A stretch of 64,000 bases of DNA from Isoetes taiwanensis (GCA_021234155.1 JAJEKV010000070.1:4804754-4868753), one strand, 5' to 3'; shown: positions 22,101-33,612, counted from the first letter of the stretch. Numbers and translations: made by a program. The notes: generated by a model from the sequence alone, not told the origin.

Positions 22101-24337
22101 CCTTGGATTTAAAACCCAAAAAGCTTCCCAAAAGCGACACCTTTCTGGCCCTCCCCGGCGTCATTAAAGACCACACTCCGGATCGGTTCCGAGTATCCGG
22201 CCGTTGAATCCTTTGTTCAAGGAACCTGGTCGAAAAGGTCAAAAAAAATCAACATCCGTCCAGGAGAACATATCAAACCCATGGCGTCTGCCTCCGGCGG
22301 CAAAGAAACCAAAGTGTTTTGTCGTTTCATTGCGGAGGCTCAAATGGCATCCGAAAAGGGGATCGTCCTTTGCCAAAATTACCCTTAGGGACCAAGTTTA
22401 CGCGGTTAGTTTTACAAAAAAACAAACACTTACGCCCTACATTGGAAGAATTTACCACCTCCTAGGCCAATTGACTACGAGTGTGTTGCACATGAGATAG
22501 TTTGGCAATTTCCATTGAAGGGTGGGCTTCTTCCAACACAAAACTTGGTCCCTAGGGCAATTTTGTTCCTGTCCATTGGAGAGAGCAGATCCCTTTCCCA
22601 AGTTGCCCCCGTCGCCAAGCCTTTGGGAGAGGAATTTTGGGGCAAGGCTGCTTTGCTTTTCCCAATTCCGTGCTCAAAGCGTCAACACCTCCCTCTACAT
22701 CAAGACCATATGCGCAAAGGTCCTAGTCAAATCGACAAGGATAGAGCCTCCTTGGCGTAAACCCTATGAGTTGCCCGGGTTCTATCCGGGGTTTCAAAAG
22801 AAAGAAGATTTTGTCTTTTTGCACTTGGGGCGTGGCCGATCACATGCGATTGAAGAAGCGAAGCAAGGGGAACCGGAATGGGAGTTTGGACTGTACTCCT
22901 CCGTTGTGGCGGTTAAATTCAAGGGGCGCTTTTGCGGTAGCAAGACATTAAGTAAATTCGTAATTAATGCATAATACGGACTTAAATTCTGATTTTTTGT
23001 CGGCTAGCTTCCTAAGTCATCCTTAACATCTGACCCAACTTTCAAAATTTTTGGATAAGGTTTAGATCAAATAGTTTGCACTAGAAACGATCCGGGCAAA
23101 ATTTGTTGGGCGGTAGAAATGACACACTTGCCCAAGTCAAACAAGGCCAGGACCTTGCAAGGCCTCCTCATTAGAGGGAGAGTCCAGAACCCGGGGCCGA
23201 GCTTTTCCTTCCAAAGGCGGCCTTTCTGGCGGCTTTCGCCCGGCGTCGCTAAAAGACCACACTCCGGGATCTCCGGTTCCGTATCCGGCCGTTTTCCTTT
23301 GTTCCGGGAACCTGGTCGAGAAGGTCCAAAAAATCAACATCCGTCCCGGGAGAACATATCAAACGCCGTGGGCGTCTACGGGCGGCAGTAAAACCAAAGT
23401 GTTTTGTCGTTCGGACATTGCGGAGAAAAGAAATGCCGATCCGACTTAACCACATCGTCGGGAATGCCAAAATTACCCTAGGGACCAAGTTCTGGCCGGT
23501 CGGTTTTGCAAAAAAACAAACACTTACCTACATTGCGGTATTCAGACCACCTCCTAGGCCAATTGACTCACGAGTGTGTTGCACATGAGATAGTTTGGCT
23601 TCTTGAGGGGGTGGGCTTACGGCCACAAAACTTGGTCCCTAGGGCAATTTCGACGTTCTTTTCCATTGGCGAAATCCGGATCCGCGGTTCCTTTGCCCCC
23701 CGTCGCCGGGAGCCTTTGGGAGAGGAATTTTGGGGCAAAGCTGCTTCGGGTGGTTTTAAGGGTCCGTGCTTTCTGGCGTCAACACCTCCCTCTACATCAA
23801 GACACGCGCAAATTCCTAGTCAAATCGACAAGGATAGAGCCTCAAGCGTAAACCTATGAGTTGCCGGGTTCTAGCGGGGGTTTTGCGTTTTGGGTGCAGT
23901 TTTGGTCTTTTTTTGCGCGGGGCGTGGCGATCACATGCGATTGAAAATGAAAAAAAAGGATATCCAAGCGGAATGGAGTTTGGACTGTTCCTCCCGTTGT
24001 GGCGGTTAGAAGTCAAGGGCAAAAACTCGCATTAGCAAGACATTAATGCTAAATTCGTAATTAATGCATAGTGGGACTTAAATTCTGATTTTTTGTCGGC
24101 TAGCTTCCTAAGTCATCCCCTTAACATACAGGCCAACTTTCAAAATTTTTGGATAAGGTTTAGATCAAATAGTTTGCACTAGAACAGTCCAGGATATCTG
24201 TTGTTTACCAAATTTTTGCCCAAGTCAAACAAGGCGGGGACCTTGCAAGGCCTCCTCATTAGAGGGAGAGTCCAGAACCCGAGAATGCGGGGCGTCGTCA
24301 TAGGCGTATTGTTGATTAGGGCTTTAATTTTGTAGTG
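19195..24337. mobile_element. CACTA-type DNA transposon, non-autonomous (5.1 kb)
   Basis: Starts CACTACAAGG and ends TTTTGTAGTG, an inverted CACTACAA terminus, and is flanked by a 3-bp duplication CTC (19192-19194 and 24338-24340), the size typical of CACTA/En-Spm elements. Subterminal DNA near the left end is rich in CGGCG and CGTCG words, as in plant CACTA ends. No transposase is seen. The bulk is a tandem array of about 1.1 kb units. Scattered pieces of the tRNA unit inside it (for example AGAAGTCAAATCTGCTTATCC near 20095 and TTGAGATATAAGCC at 20888) suggest a partly chimeric consensus. Confidence 0.7.
19900..24290. repeat. Tandem array of about 1.1 kb units (about 4 copies)
   Basis: The word AGATCAAATAGTTTGCACTA recurs near 20843, 21980, 23064 and 24162, and ACCAAAGTGTTTTGTCGTT recurs with the same spacing. 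Copies differ by many small indels. Short frames in the copies (20202-20453, 21072-21338, 22204-22500, 22522-22974, 23506-23859 and others) share words because of the repeat; none resembles a known protein. Confidence 0.85.
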
Positions 24338-24451
24338 CTCCTCAATGGATAAAGCAGGTGCTCTAACAAAGAGATTGAGCTACAAAAGCTTCAAGACCTC
24401 GATTTAAAACAAAATATTATTATCACTTTCACCTCCACTTTCTTTTTTGCA

Positions 24452-24527
24452 CACTCTCTCTATGGGACTCGAACCCACAATCTCTTGATTAGAAGTCAAA
24501 TGCCTTATCCATTTAGGCCACGAGAGC
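24452..24527 (-). pseudogene. tRNA-Arg(UCU) with small insertions
   Basis: The TCT anticodon is kept, but CTCTCTCTATGGG replaces CTCTCGATGGG in the acceptor/T-stem region and an extra T sits in the D loop. Confidence 0.65.
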
Positions 24528-24602
24528 CTTCCAACTTAGATTTGATAATCAACATTATAATCACAAGACCTATCCATAGGAGTACACGGCTTCGTTTAAA
24601 TA

Positions 24603-25228
24603 TACTTTCGCTGAGAGTCATTAGGGTTTTTTTGAGATTAAAAAAGGCCTTCAAAACATGCCAACTAAGCCAAATGAAGATAAATGAACTACCAATCATC
24701 TGAGGCTCTCGGCCTCGGTCGATGGAAAATGCATTATAACTAACTCAACTTTGGATCACATTTTCTAGCATAACTATTGATAGAAAAGTCCAAATGAGCT
24801 CTCGTTTAGTGCAATGGATAGATCTCGTTGAGATCGTTCCAATCTTAGGTGCTTTGCTACATATTTTAATAACTTATGATTGTCAAAACTCCAAAAATAT
24901 GGTTTTTACCATTTTTTACTATCCTCACTGGGCTAAAAGATATGCAAACCACCTAAGGTTGGAAAGATCTCAATGAGATCTATCTATTGCACGAAACAAG
25001 AGCTCATTTGGACTTTTCTATCAATACTTATGCTAGAAAATGTGATCCAGTGAATTAGTTATAACTGTTTTGCTGACTAGATTACCAGTTCTGTTTTCTG
25101 ATTGGTAGTTCATATAGCTTAGTCAGCAGTTCTTAGAAGGCCCTTTTATGATCTCAAAAAATCCCTAATGCGAACTCGAGACCTCCCGCTTACTAAACGA
25201 GTGCTCTAAACAACTGATCTACAAAAGC
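24603..25228 (-). pseudogene. tRNA-Thr (T2) split by foldback element
   Basis: Host text GAGAGT (ending 24618) continues as CGAACTCGAG at 25171, so the insertion lies in the T arm, within the B box. The rest of the copy (anticodon AGT, D arm) is at 25171-25228 with D-loop changes. Confidence 0.8.
24619..25170. mobile_element. Foldback / MITE-like element (552 bp)
   Basis: Ends are CATTAGGG and CCCTAATG. The two arms, each about 250 nt, are imperfect inverted repeats: GGATCACATTTTCTAGCATA at 24754 reappears inverted near 25030-25050. The middle (24860-24950) is a loop of about 90 nt. No coding capacity and no clear target-site duplication: the flanks join to the host sequence without added bases. 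Confidence 0.8.
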
Positions 25229-25284
25229 TTCAACACCTCAGATTATAACAACATATATCACTTTCACCTCCACTTTCTTTTGCA

Positions 25285-25357
25285 CACTCTCGATGGGACT
25301 CGAACCCACAATCTCTTGATTAGAAGTCAAATGCCTTATCCATTAGGCCACGAGAGC
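25285..25357 (-). tRNA. tRNA-Arg(UCU), reference form
   Basis: All 73 positions match the reference. It is A2 of the unit interrupted by the CACTA and foldback elements. Its CAA-rich upstream stretch (25358-25395) is kept, so it could still be expressed. Confidence 0.87.
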
Positions 25358-25843
25358 CTTGCAATTTTGATTTCATAATCAACAATATAATCACAGAACC
25401 AAGCCATATGAGTACGTATCTTCCTTTTAATATTACCTAACGAATTGAGATATAAGCCAAAAGTTACTACTAGTAGTCAAAGCCACGTCTTATGGGCAAG
25501 AAAAGATAAAGGATAGATGCCGTAAATGAGTAGATATCCAAGATAATTGAATCTAAACAATCATTCTCATGTCGGTCTCTTGCTATAGCAATATGTAGAT
25601 GAGGTCACGAGTCAATTGCCACTTAAACGAAAAAAAAATTTAGTAGTGAAGACCACATCGTAATGCATGTTGCCAAATATCAAGACAAGCATTATTGGGT
25701 AAAACAACCAAGTACAAGTCACTTCTTTTTTTTTTTTTTTTTTTTTGATTGCAAGATTTTTTATATTTTATTAATATAAGTAGTAAATTACAAGTGCCTC
25801 TTACTAGGCTGGTATAGCATAAGCGGGCATATTGTGTTATCAA

Positions 25844-28800
25844 TCATCCTGACGATACTATGAGCTGGATATTCTGGTCATCCCCTTCCCCTTTCGCAGA
25901 CCAAGCACACACAAAGTATTCATAGAAACCCTTGATCCGGCCTATGGTATCGAACTCTCGGTCATAGCCGTCTCCAAACTTCCTCCTGTGAGCTATAGCC
26001 ATTAAGGCAACTTCGTAGTTGAAGCTTGCCATGATCCTTTTATAATTCACTGATTTCTTACCCATGGTTACTTCACATCGGTGGCACCAAATACACCATA
26101 GCGCTATAGCTATCAGAGACTTTTTTACCTTGGATGTCATCAGCATAGCAATTCTCGGCCACTGTAGATCCTGTGTTGTGATGCCTATTATGGGCATCAC
26201 CCAGTACCAAAACAATCTGACTGCTGGACAAAAGAACATATGCCCAAGATCTTCAGCCTCCATGCAACCCAAAGGGCAATCCGTATCAAGTATGACCTTC
26301 CTCTGTTTGAGACGGCACAATGTGGCCATGCCTCCCTGCCAAGCCAACCATACAAAATGTTGTATTTTCCTGCTGCACCACATATTCCAGCTGTCCACTA
26401 GATACGGTAGGATTGTCTCTTGGCTCAGTCCCATATTAGTGCATGTTTTGAGCGGTTCCCTGACTAAGAGTAGCCTGTACAGCAACTTGACTTTATATCC
26501 TTTATGTTCCTGACCTCTCATATCCCTGATCCTCCAGCTTTCCATCTTACCTTCTGTCCCACTTATCACATCTATCTTCTTCATGAGCGCTTCATACAGT
26601 TTCCTATTCCCCTGCCCATTGCCAACAATTAATTTGATTGTAGACCAGGCTTTCCACTTCTGCATTTCCGATGACCAGATATCCTTGAGGTGGCAGATCC
26701 CCTTTTCCTTCCATTTGGCATAAATGCGAGGGATGCACTAGTGCCAATGGAAGGTTCTCATTGCTGCTCAATTGTTTGCACCAAAAGATTGAGTAACACC
26801 CGGCCTGCCATGGGAGGTCGTCTTCATAGAAGAATTGAGACACCTCCTGCCATGCCTTGAGTATGTTTCTCATCATGGGGGAAATGTTAGTGCCAAGTTC
26901 AAAGTGTGTAAATGTTGCATTTGGGAGCAGCATTGGTACTGCTGGTTTCCCGGCTGGATGACATTTCCCTAAACTATGTCGTATAAAATACATGGCTGGT
27001 GATTCATCTCCTTGCACTGCTCTCCATACCTGTTTCGCTGCCAAAACCTGAGCTTGAACTCTATAGTCCTTTAGCCCAAGGCCTCCGTCGGCTCTATTCT
27101 TGCAAACTTCATGTCATGCCAGCTTAGAAGCTCCACTCCATAAAAACATTCTGATCATTGTGTGCATATTCTCATAAACATAGTTTGGGCCCATAAGAAC
27201 TGAAGATAAGTAGATGTGCGAGGCCCCTAAAACTGCATTACATATGGAGGTTCTGCCTGCCTCTGAGAGAGATTTAGCAGTCCACATATTTATCTTTTTC
27301 TTCAATTTGTCCAGAATTGGATTCCATAATCCTTTTAAGTTCAAGTTAGGACTCAGTGGGAGGCCTAGTAGTTTGAAACCAGTCTCTTTGTCCAAGATCT
27401 TCATGTTAAGTGCCAGCAGCCTTGGATCTATATTATCAACAAAGGGCCAGATGAGAGCACATTTACCTAAGTTGAGATCCACCCCTGAAACACTGGAAAA
27501 CAGCCTGATACATCTCAGAAAGTTGCTGATACTGTCATCGTCATATCTTATAAACATAAAGGAGTCGTCTGCAAACTGCATTAAGGGCACTTGCTTGCAT
27601 CTTTCCTTTGGCAGCAGCAAGCCTTTGATGGCGCCTTCCTCCTGTTGCTTTTTAACCATACAGTTCATCAAGTAGGCCACTAAAAGGAATAAGTAGGGGG
27701 CCAAGGGGCAGCCCTGCCTGACCCCGCGCCTGCTTGCAGCAGACCCATGATCATTTCAATGGCCCCTTGTGCCATTTGCATTTTGCCTAATAGCTTTCTA
27801 AGTGTATCCCAGCATATGGTATCATAAGCGCGTGAGAAATCTAGTTTGAATAGTACACATTTCTGGTCTGATTCCTTACACCAATGCATCCCTTCGGCTG
27901 CCACTATATAGTTGTCATGTATTGATCTTTGAGGTAGGAAAGCCGATTGCTCCTTCCCGATTATCCTCCCTAGAGCATTCTTGAGCCTGTTGGCTACTAC
28001 TTTTGCCATGACCTTGTATAATGTGTTGGTTAATGCAATTGGCCTCCACTCCTGGATCTGCACCGGCCTGTCAGTTTTTGGGATAAGGGTTATGAAGCCA
28101 GTAGCTATAGCAGGGTGTATCTTCTTCTGTGCCCACATGTCCTTGATTACATTCACCATATCCTGTCCTAAGACATCCCAGAATTCTACAAATAGTTCTG
28201 GAGGCAGTCCGTCTGGGCCCGGGGATTTGCCATGTGCCATTGCCCTGATAACCCTGTGAATTTCCTCATTTGTTATATCTTGAGTTAGGTGCATATTCTC
28301 TATCTCCAGAAATTTGTCCTTAATGTTGTCTAAACATTCTTCCACGATTGTAGCCTGACTGGCTGCGACCTCTTGTTTCTCAAATAGCTTGGAGTATTGA
28401 TTGACAAAGAAGTCCTCGATATCTTTTGGATCAGTAATTGCAGTCCCTTGTTCATCTTTGACCATCGTGATACCATTTCCAGTCAATCTAGCATTTGCCA
28501 TTCTAAAAAAGAGCTTGGAGCTTTCATGGTCCACTTCAAGGTAGTGTTTTGTTTTTGACCTTACTGCTGCCCCCTTTGCTTCCATTTCTTCCACTGCCTT
28601 AATCCTATTTTCCAGCTGCTCCTCAGCCATGTGTAGATTTCCATCTTGTGGCCGGGTCATAAGTTCCTGCCTAACTAGCTTAATCTTCCCATAGAGATCA
28701 GCTTTAGACTTTCTGAATTCTTGCATCTTAATTGAGCCCCATGTTTTTAGCCATCCTTTGATCTCCTTAATCCGTTTCCACCACCTATTCATGCTAGGCA

Positions 28801-29599
28801 AATGCATGTAGGCTGGTAGGTTATGCATGAACTGTCTAAACTCTGTGCAAAACTCCTGCTTGTTCAAATAACTAGTGTTAAATTTAAACGGGGAGCTGGA
28901 TTTAATATGTTTTTTTCCATTGGAGCTGAGGTTGAGGATTTGCGGAATGTGATCAGATTGGCTGTAGCCCATATCTGCTTCAACATAGCATCCATCCAAC
29001 AATTTTGCACCCTTATTGCTGACATAAAAGCGGTCAAGTAAGCAGTAAACACGGGACTCACCTTTTTGTTTATTGGACCATGAGTATAAGCAGTTGGAGG
29101 GAGGAATTAGGCAGAATCCCATCTCAATGTTTAGTTTTTCCCACTCCACCTTCTCTTTCTTCTGTAGATTCTTTTGAAGTCCCACTTTCTGATTCCATGA
29201 GTCCGTCATATTGAGATCACCTGCTAACACCCAACTAGTCAAAGGCTGGCTTTTTAGCCACAACCTAATCTCTTTCCATAATAATGCTCTTTCATCTGGA
29301 TTGTTCGATGCATAGATGTTGATTATGCCCCATCGATCTTCTTCTTCAAACACAACTGCCTGCCATCTCCCTCCTATAGAGGTATGAGTACTGATTGTTG
29401 TCTGGTTATTCTTCCACAAAGTGGAGATTCCTCCTTTAGTGCCTATTGCCTTTGCATTTATAGAGTGATAGCCTATTCCCACCCATTCACCCAGGGAATT
29501 GGCCTGAAACTCGTCTAGTCTATGCTCTGTAGGAGCACTATATCAGGCCCTCTTAAGGGCCCCTCTTATAGCCCTCAGATTCCATGTCATTATTCTCAT
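25844..29599 (-). pseudogene. LINE ORF2: endonuclease-reverse transcriptase, broken
   Basis: The start ATG at 29599 gives MRIMTWNLRA, the usual opening of plant L1 endonucleases. A stop at codon 19 with an adjacent frame change interrupts the next motif (DIVLLQ is in another frame). The 29482-27680 stretch is open: endonuclease motifs GDLNM and SDH, then the reverse transcriptase with SPGPDGLP, LIPK, EWRPIAL, FLPQRSIHDN and KLDFSRAYD. A frameshift near 27720 moves the catalytic FADD motif and KLLGLPL into the 27704-27114 frame. Another break near 27110-27044 precedes the C-terminal part, where a zf-RVT-like region (WQGGMATLCRLKQRK, CPLGC, FFCPAVRLFWYWV) lies in 26665-25844. No single frame could make a full enzyme. 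Confidence 0.92.
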
Positions 29600-31514
29600 G
29601 ATGAAAGGGGAATTGACTCCATGTTTGCTGGTCCATCTTCCAGACCCCTGATTGTTGCCTCACCAGTCTGTGCTCTATTTTCACTAGCCAAGCTATCCAC
29701 ATCTAAGCTGGAATTGCTCTTAGTTAAGAGCCCCATTTTGTATCTTATTCGACTTCTCCTTCTAGCTGCACCAGAAGTACTTGAGAGCACTACTTGTATA
29801 GCAATCCCACTGTTGCTTTCATTTTGCTCAGCCCTTATGTTAGTGTTTGGATTTGGCTCCCCACCAGTATTATTTTCCTTTGTCTCCACTGCCTGCAGAC
29901 TGCTGCTGTCCTCCGACATCTCTTGTGGCCCTAAGATAGGGGCCTCTTTCTCCACATCTTTCATTTCCATCGGGCTGCTGTTGTGGCCAGTAGTGCTACT
30001 GTGTTGTGGGTTTGTTAACCCTTGCTCTGCTGTGATGGGTCTGTTCAGTTCTCTGTCCACCTCATCCCCATTAGGTGCCACTAGTATGGGCCCATCTGGC
30101 ATGATCGATCGGCTTCACATCAGGCTTATGATATCGGCCAAATAAAAAACGTCCTTGTCTTTGGAGGGGCGTCCATTAGGCTTTTATTAGCTCAAATTCA
30201 TTTACAGCGGGGAACCCTCAACTTCCTTGCCCTTCCTTTTGTCCTTCCCCAAAAAATGGTCCTTGCACATCCTTTAAAACATTTGCAAGGTTAAAATCCT
30301 TGCCAAGTCTCTCCATCATTTATTCTTAACGGACCATTTTCTCTGTTGCCATAGCTAAAGTAGCCAGAGTTGTTATAGCGTCCTCTAACAGCCATCCCTG
30401 AGCTTTTTCCCCTTCTATTCACTGTTTGAAATCCATCATTATCACCTTGGCCAGTTTGTTGTTCCATCTGGCCAACCCAGTATGGCCTACTAGCAGGACA
30501 TTGATTGTTCAAATGTAGTTTGTGAAAGTTAATCTGCTCCTTGTGATACCCTTTACATGAAATGCTATCTGGAATTGGCCTGAGGAGATCGATCATAAAC
30601 ACACTCTGGGAATTGCTTCTTTTCTGTATTCCAGAGCCACAAACTCTCCTACTTGAGCAAAGAGCACCTTCAATGCATCCTCATTCCAGTATTCACAGCT
30701 GAGTCCTCTGAGTGGAGCCCAAACAGGGAATGGAAGTGCACTTGGGTTGTCAGTATTGAAGCTAGCCTTCCATTTCTGTATATAAAACTCACCACTCTCG
30801 CATGAAATTAAACCTCTCCTCAGGAGGATCTCCACTTCCTTTGTGGTGTTGGTTCACCCAGCCATACAATTCTAGGGAGGGATGGAGTTCTGCAAATTTT
30901 CTCCATAGTTTTCCTGATTACTGCAAGAGTGGGGGATCCCCTTGTCACAACCCAATCACCCCAATTCCCCGGTCTCCTTATTACGTTGAGCCATTTGATG
31001 CAAAAAGGGAGAACTCTCTTCTTGGTTTTGGTATCCATTTTTTTCATTTGTTTCTTTGATGCATTCTTCCAGAATTCCCTCCATCACCTGCCCGTTGGGC
31101 TTAGAACAGCCGCCCTCTTGGGCCTTCATCGCTTGCTCAATGGGCTTAGAGCAGTCACCCTCTTGAGTCTCCATTACGTTTATAAAGCTCAACCTGGACA
31201 TTTGTTCCCAAGCAAGAGCAATGCACAAGAAAGGACCCTACAGGCTGAGGGTCAATCACTCCAGTTAATCTACACAGTATAGTTTGTGTGTTTGCTCTGA
31301 ACCAAGATAAGCACGCCCCCTCAATAACCGAGAAGAGCTGCACAGGGAATTCTCTGTCTTCCACAAATGGCAACCACAGCTCACGTGACGGACCGGCTAG
31401 CACTCCCCAGTAGGTGTAATCAAACGCACAAACAGTAACCACGTAACTTAAATATCTATCACCGTTGATGAGCTTGCAGACAGAGTCGTTGCTAGCAGTG
31501 GAAGATTCACCCAT
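29596..31514 (-). pseudogene. LINE ORF1 (nucleic-acid-binding protein), broken
   Basis: Fragments in order on the minus strand: 31514-31155, 31228-30956, 31047-30820, 30835-30593, 30602-30291 and 30102-29596. The 30835-30593 piece (ALPFPVWAPLRGLSCEYWNE) resembles the DUF4283 domain of plant L1 ORF1 proteins. No CCHC knuckle is evident where it often follows. The last piece is a polar C-terminal tail with an Arg-rich RRRSRIR motif. Its stop TGA overlaps the ORF2 ATG (ATGA). At least four frame breaks make it non-functional. Confidence 0.8.
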
Positions 31515-31569
31515 GACTCATTGGGGCTACTTATCTTTTATGTAGAATTCGGCCCCCCTTAAAATAGCC

Positions 31570-31863
31570 CTATCCTGAGTAAACCTTAACCGAGATAATG
31601 CTGTCAGACCACTCACTGTGCACAAGAAAACTTCCGGCAGCGGCAAGATTTGGATTGCCTAGATATTCACCCAGCCACTCACTCACAAGTAGGTCAGGAT
31701 AATCTGGTGTAACTCCAGCTTCTCCTATAAAGAACTGGTCAGGAAATATCTGCTCAATCACCAATGCTTCCCACAACTGTTCAAAGGAAGCTTCCAGCCA
31801 CCCACAGATGTAATGTCCAGCCTCAACTAGGATGGTGAATATCCTGGAGTTTTTTCCTTTCAC
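31570..31863 (-). other. Upstream LINE open segment (possible ORF1 N-terminus)
   Basis: A 97-codon frame ending AAGSFLVHSEWSDS.. resembles the VGSFLVHCSCLG segment of the following ORF1 piece, suggesting an internal duplication or two tandem copies of one N-terminal module. Function unknown. Sequence from 31864 to 32056 would be the 5' untranslated region. Confidence 0.4.
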
Positions 31864-32056
31864 TCTTCAATTTTTACTGGGAAGAGGAATGCCCATGGGC
31901 GGCTGATCACGAATCAAAGGCCCTACCACCACTGCCGCCTCTCCTGATCCCGCTCTAAGCTAGGCAGTGGTAGATGAGGCCTCATTGAAGCGTCCGGTCT
32001 CCAAGCGATTAGCGTTGCCGTTTTCCCGCCCGGCGCCATCGCCACCTCCCTTTCCC

Positions 32057-32288
32057 GTACAAGTCACTTCTTCCTAGCATATCAATAAAGAGATTTGATG
32101 CATTTAGAAATGAAACTCCTTGCAGGCCATTATCACTTTGCTTTCATTGAGAGTCGTACTCAAGACCTCCCACTTACTAAACTGGTGCTCTAACCAACTG
32201 AGCTACAAAAGCTTCAACACCTCAATCAAAAACAAAATATTATCACTTTCACCTTCACTTTCTTTTTGCACACTTTCACCTTCACCAA
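32057..32288 (-). repeat. Host unit continuing after LINE, short type
   Basis: Resumes with the target duplication, contains a T1 copy, then jumps at GCACACTTTCACCTTCACC to the next unit, omitting A1, T2 and A2. The junction is the same as at 18832. Confidence 0.88.
32139..32212 (-). pseudogene. tRNA-Thr(AGU), T1, point-mutated
   Basis: Full length and AGT anticodon, but the anticodon stem has CCAGT/GTGGG with a mismatch and the T loop reads TACGACT, weakening the B box. Confidence 0.65.
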
Positions 32289-32676
32289 TTGAGATATAAG
32301 CCAAAAGTTACTACTAGTAGTCAAAGCCACGTCTTATGGGCAAGAAAAGATAAATGATAGATGAACTTCGAAGACCTCCCGGCTTATGAAGTAGATATCC
32401 AAGATAATTGAATCTAAACAATCATTCTCCGCGTCCTCTTGCTATAGCAATATGTAGATGAGGTCAAATGAGTCAATTGCCACCTAAACGAAAAAAAAAA
32501 AAATAGTAGTGAAGAACAACACATCTTCCTTTGCCATGTTGCCAAATATCAAGAGAAAGCATTATTGGGTAAAACAATCAAATGAGTAGATACAAGTCAC
32601 TTCTTCCTAGCATATCAATAAAATGAGACTTTGATGCATTTAAAAATGAAACTCCTTGCCAAGGCCATTATCACTT

Positions 32677-32751
32677 TGCTTTCATTGAGAGTTAGAACTC
32701 AAGACCTCCAGCTTACTAAGCGGGTGCTCTAACCAACTGAGCTACAAAAGC
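32677..32751 (-). pseudogene. tRNA-Thr, T1, one extra base in T arm
   Basis: 75 nt; GAGTTAGAAC replaces GAGTCGAAC, destroying the B box CG, and the anticodon stem has one mismatch. The D arm is reference. Confidence 0.65.
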
Positions 32752-32811
32752 TTCAACACCTCAATTTAAAACAAAATATTATTATCACTTTCACCTCCAC
32801 TTTCTTTTGCA

Positions 32812-32885
32812 CACTCTCGATGGGACTCGAACCCACAATCTCTTGATTAGAAGTCAAATGCCTTATCCATTAAGCCCACGAGAGC
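32812..32885 (-). pseudogene. tRNA-Arg, one extra C in D stem
   Basis: 74 nt; TAAGCCCACG replaces TAGGCCACG. All other positions are reference, so a sequencing error would restore a normal gene. Confidence 0.6.
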
Positions 32886-32962
32886 CTTCCAACTTTGATT
32901 TGATAATCAACATTATAATCACAAGACCTATCCATAGGAGTTACCGCGGCTTTGTTTAAATA

Positions 32963-33051
32963 TGCTTTTTTCATTTGAGAAGTCGAACTCAAGACCTCCC
33001 GCTTACTAAACGGGTGCTCTAAACAACTGAGCTACAAAAGCTTCAACACCT
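32963..33051 (-). pseudogene. tRNA-Thr, T2, expanded acceptor
   Basis: 89 nt because of a T-rich expansion (TGCTTTTTTTCATTTGAGAAG) in the 3' acceptor half. The D loop has the T2 change. Confidence 0.65.
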
Positions 33052-33097
33052 CAGATTATAACAACATATATCACTTTCACCTCCACTTTCTTTTGCA

Positions 33098-33170
33098 CAC
33101 TCTCGATGGGACTCGAACCCACAATCTCTTGATTAGAAGTCAAATGCCTTATCCATTAGGCCACGAGAGC
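33098..33170 (-). tRNA. tRNA-Arg(UCU), reference form
   Basis: No differences from the reference; A2 position, 46 bp after the T2 copy. Confidence 0.87.
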
Positions 33171-33612
33171 CTTGCAATTTTGATTTGATAATCAACAATA
33201 TAATCCTGAAAACCAAGCCATATGAGTGCATCTTTCCTTTTAATATTACCTAACCAATTGAGATATAAGCCAAAAGTTACTACTAGTAGTCAAAGCCACG
33301 TCTTATGGGCAAGAAAAAAATAAACGATAGATCTTGTAAAATGAGTAGATATCCAAGATAATTGAATCTAAACAATCATTCTCACGTCGGTCTCTTGCTA
33401 TAGCAATATGTAGATGAGGTCAAGAGTCAATTGCCACTTAAAAGCGAAAAAAAAAAATAGTAGTGAAGAACACATCGTAATGCATGTTGCCAAATATCAA
33501 GACAAATTATTATTGGGTAAAACAACCAAGTACAAGTCACTTCTTCCTAGCATATCAATAAAAAACCATTTGATGCGTTTAGAAATGAAACTCCTTGAAG
33601 CCATTATCACTT

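Larger units (their letters stand above)
19160..24389 (-). pseudogene. tRNA-Thr gene split by CACTA element
   Basis: The acceptor/T-arm half is at 19160-19194 and the anticodon/D-arm half at 24338-24389, separated by the 5.1 kb CACTA insertion. Both halves carry further changes; the anticodon stem region reads CTCAATGGATAAAGCAGG. Confidence 0.75.
25728..32056 (-). mobile_element. L1-type LINE retrotransposon, full-length but decayed
   Basis: Flanked by a 16-bp target-site duplication, GTACAAGTCACTTCTT, at 25712-25727 and 32057-32072. A T run (25726-25746) on the + strand is the poly(A) tail of the minus-strand element. Two coding regions follow the plant L1 order ORF1 then ORF2 (endonuclease, reverse transcriptase, zf-RVT zinc-finger region). 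Several frameshifts and stops make it inactive. It sits in the spacer of a tRNA unit, which is otherwise continuous across the insertion. Confidence 0.95.

Noticed and set aside
22522-22974. 150-codon open frame in the CACTA repeats
   Set aside because: The corresponding positions of the other 1.1 kb copies are not open in the same frame, and no motif is recognisable.
25844-25900. Start of an independent gene at the LINE 3' end
   Set aside because: The frame is the C-terminal zinc-finger region of LINE ORF2, directly followed by the poly(A) tail.
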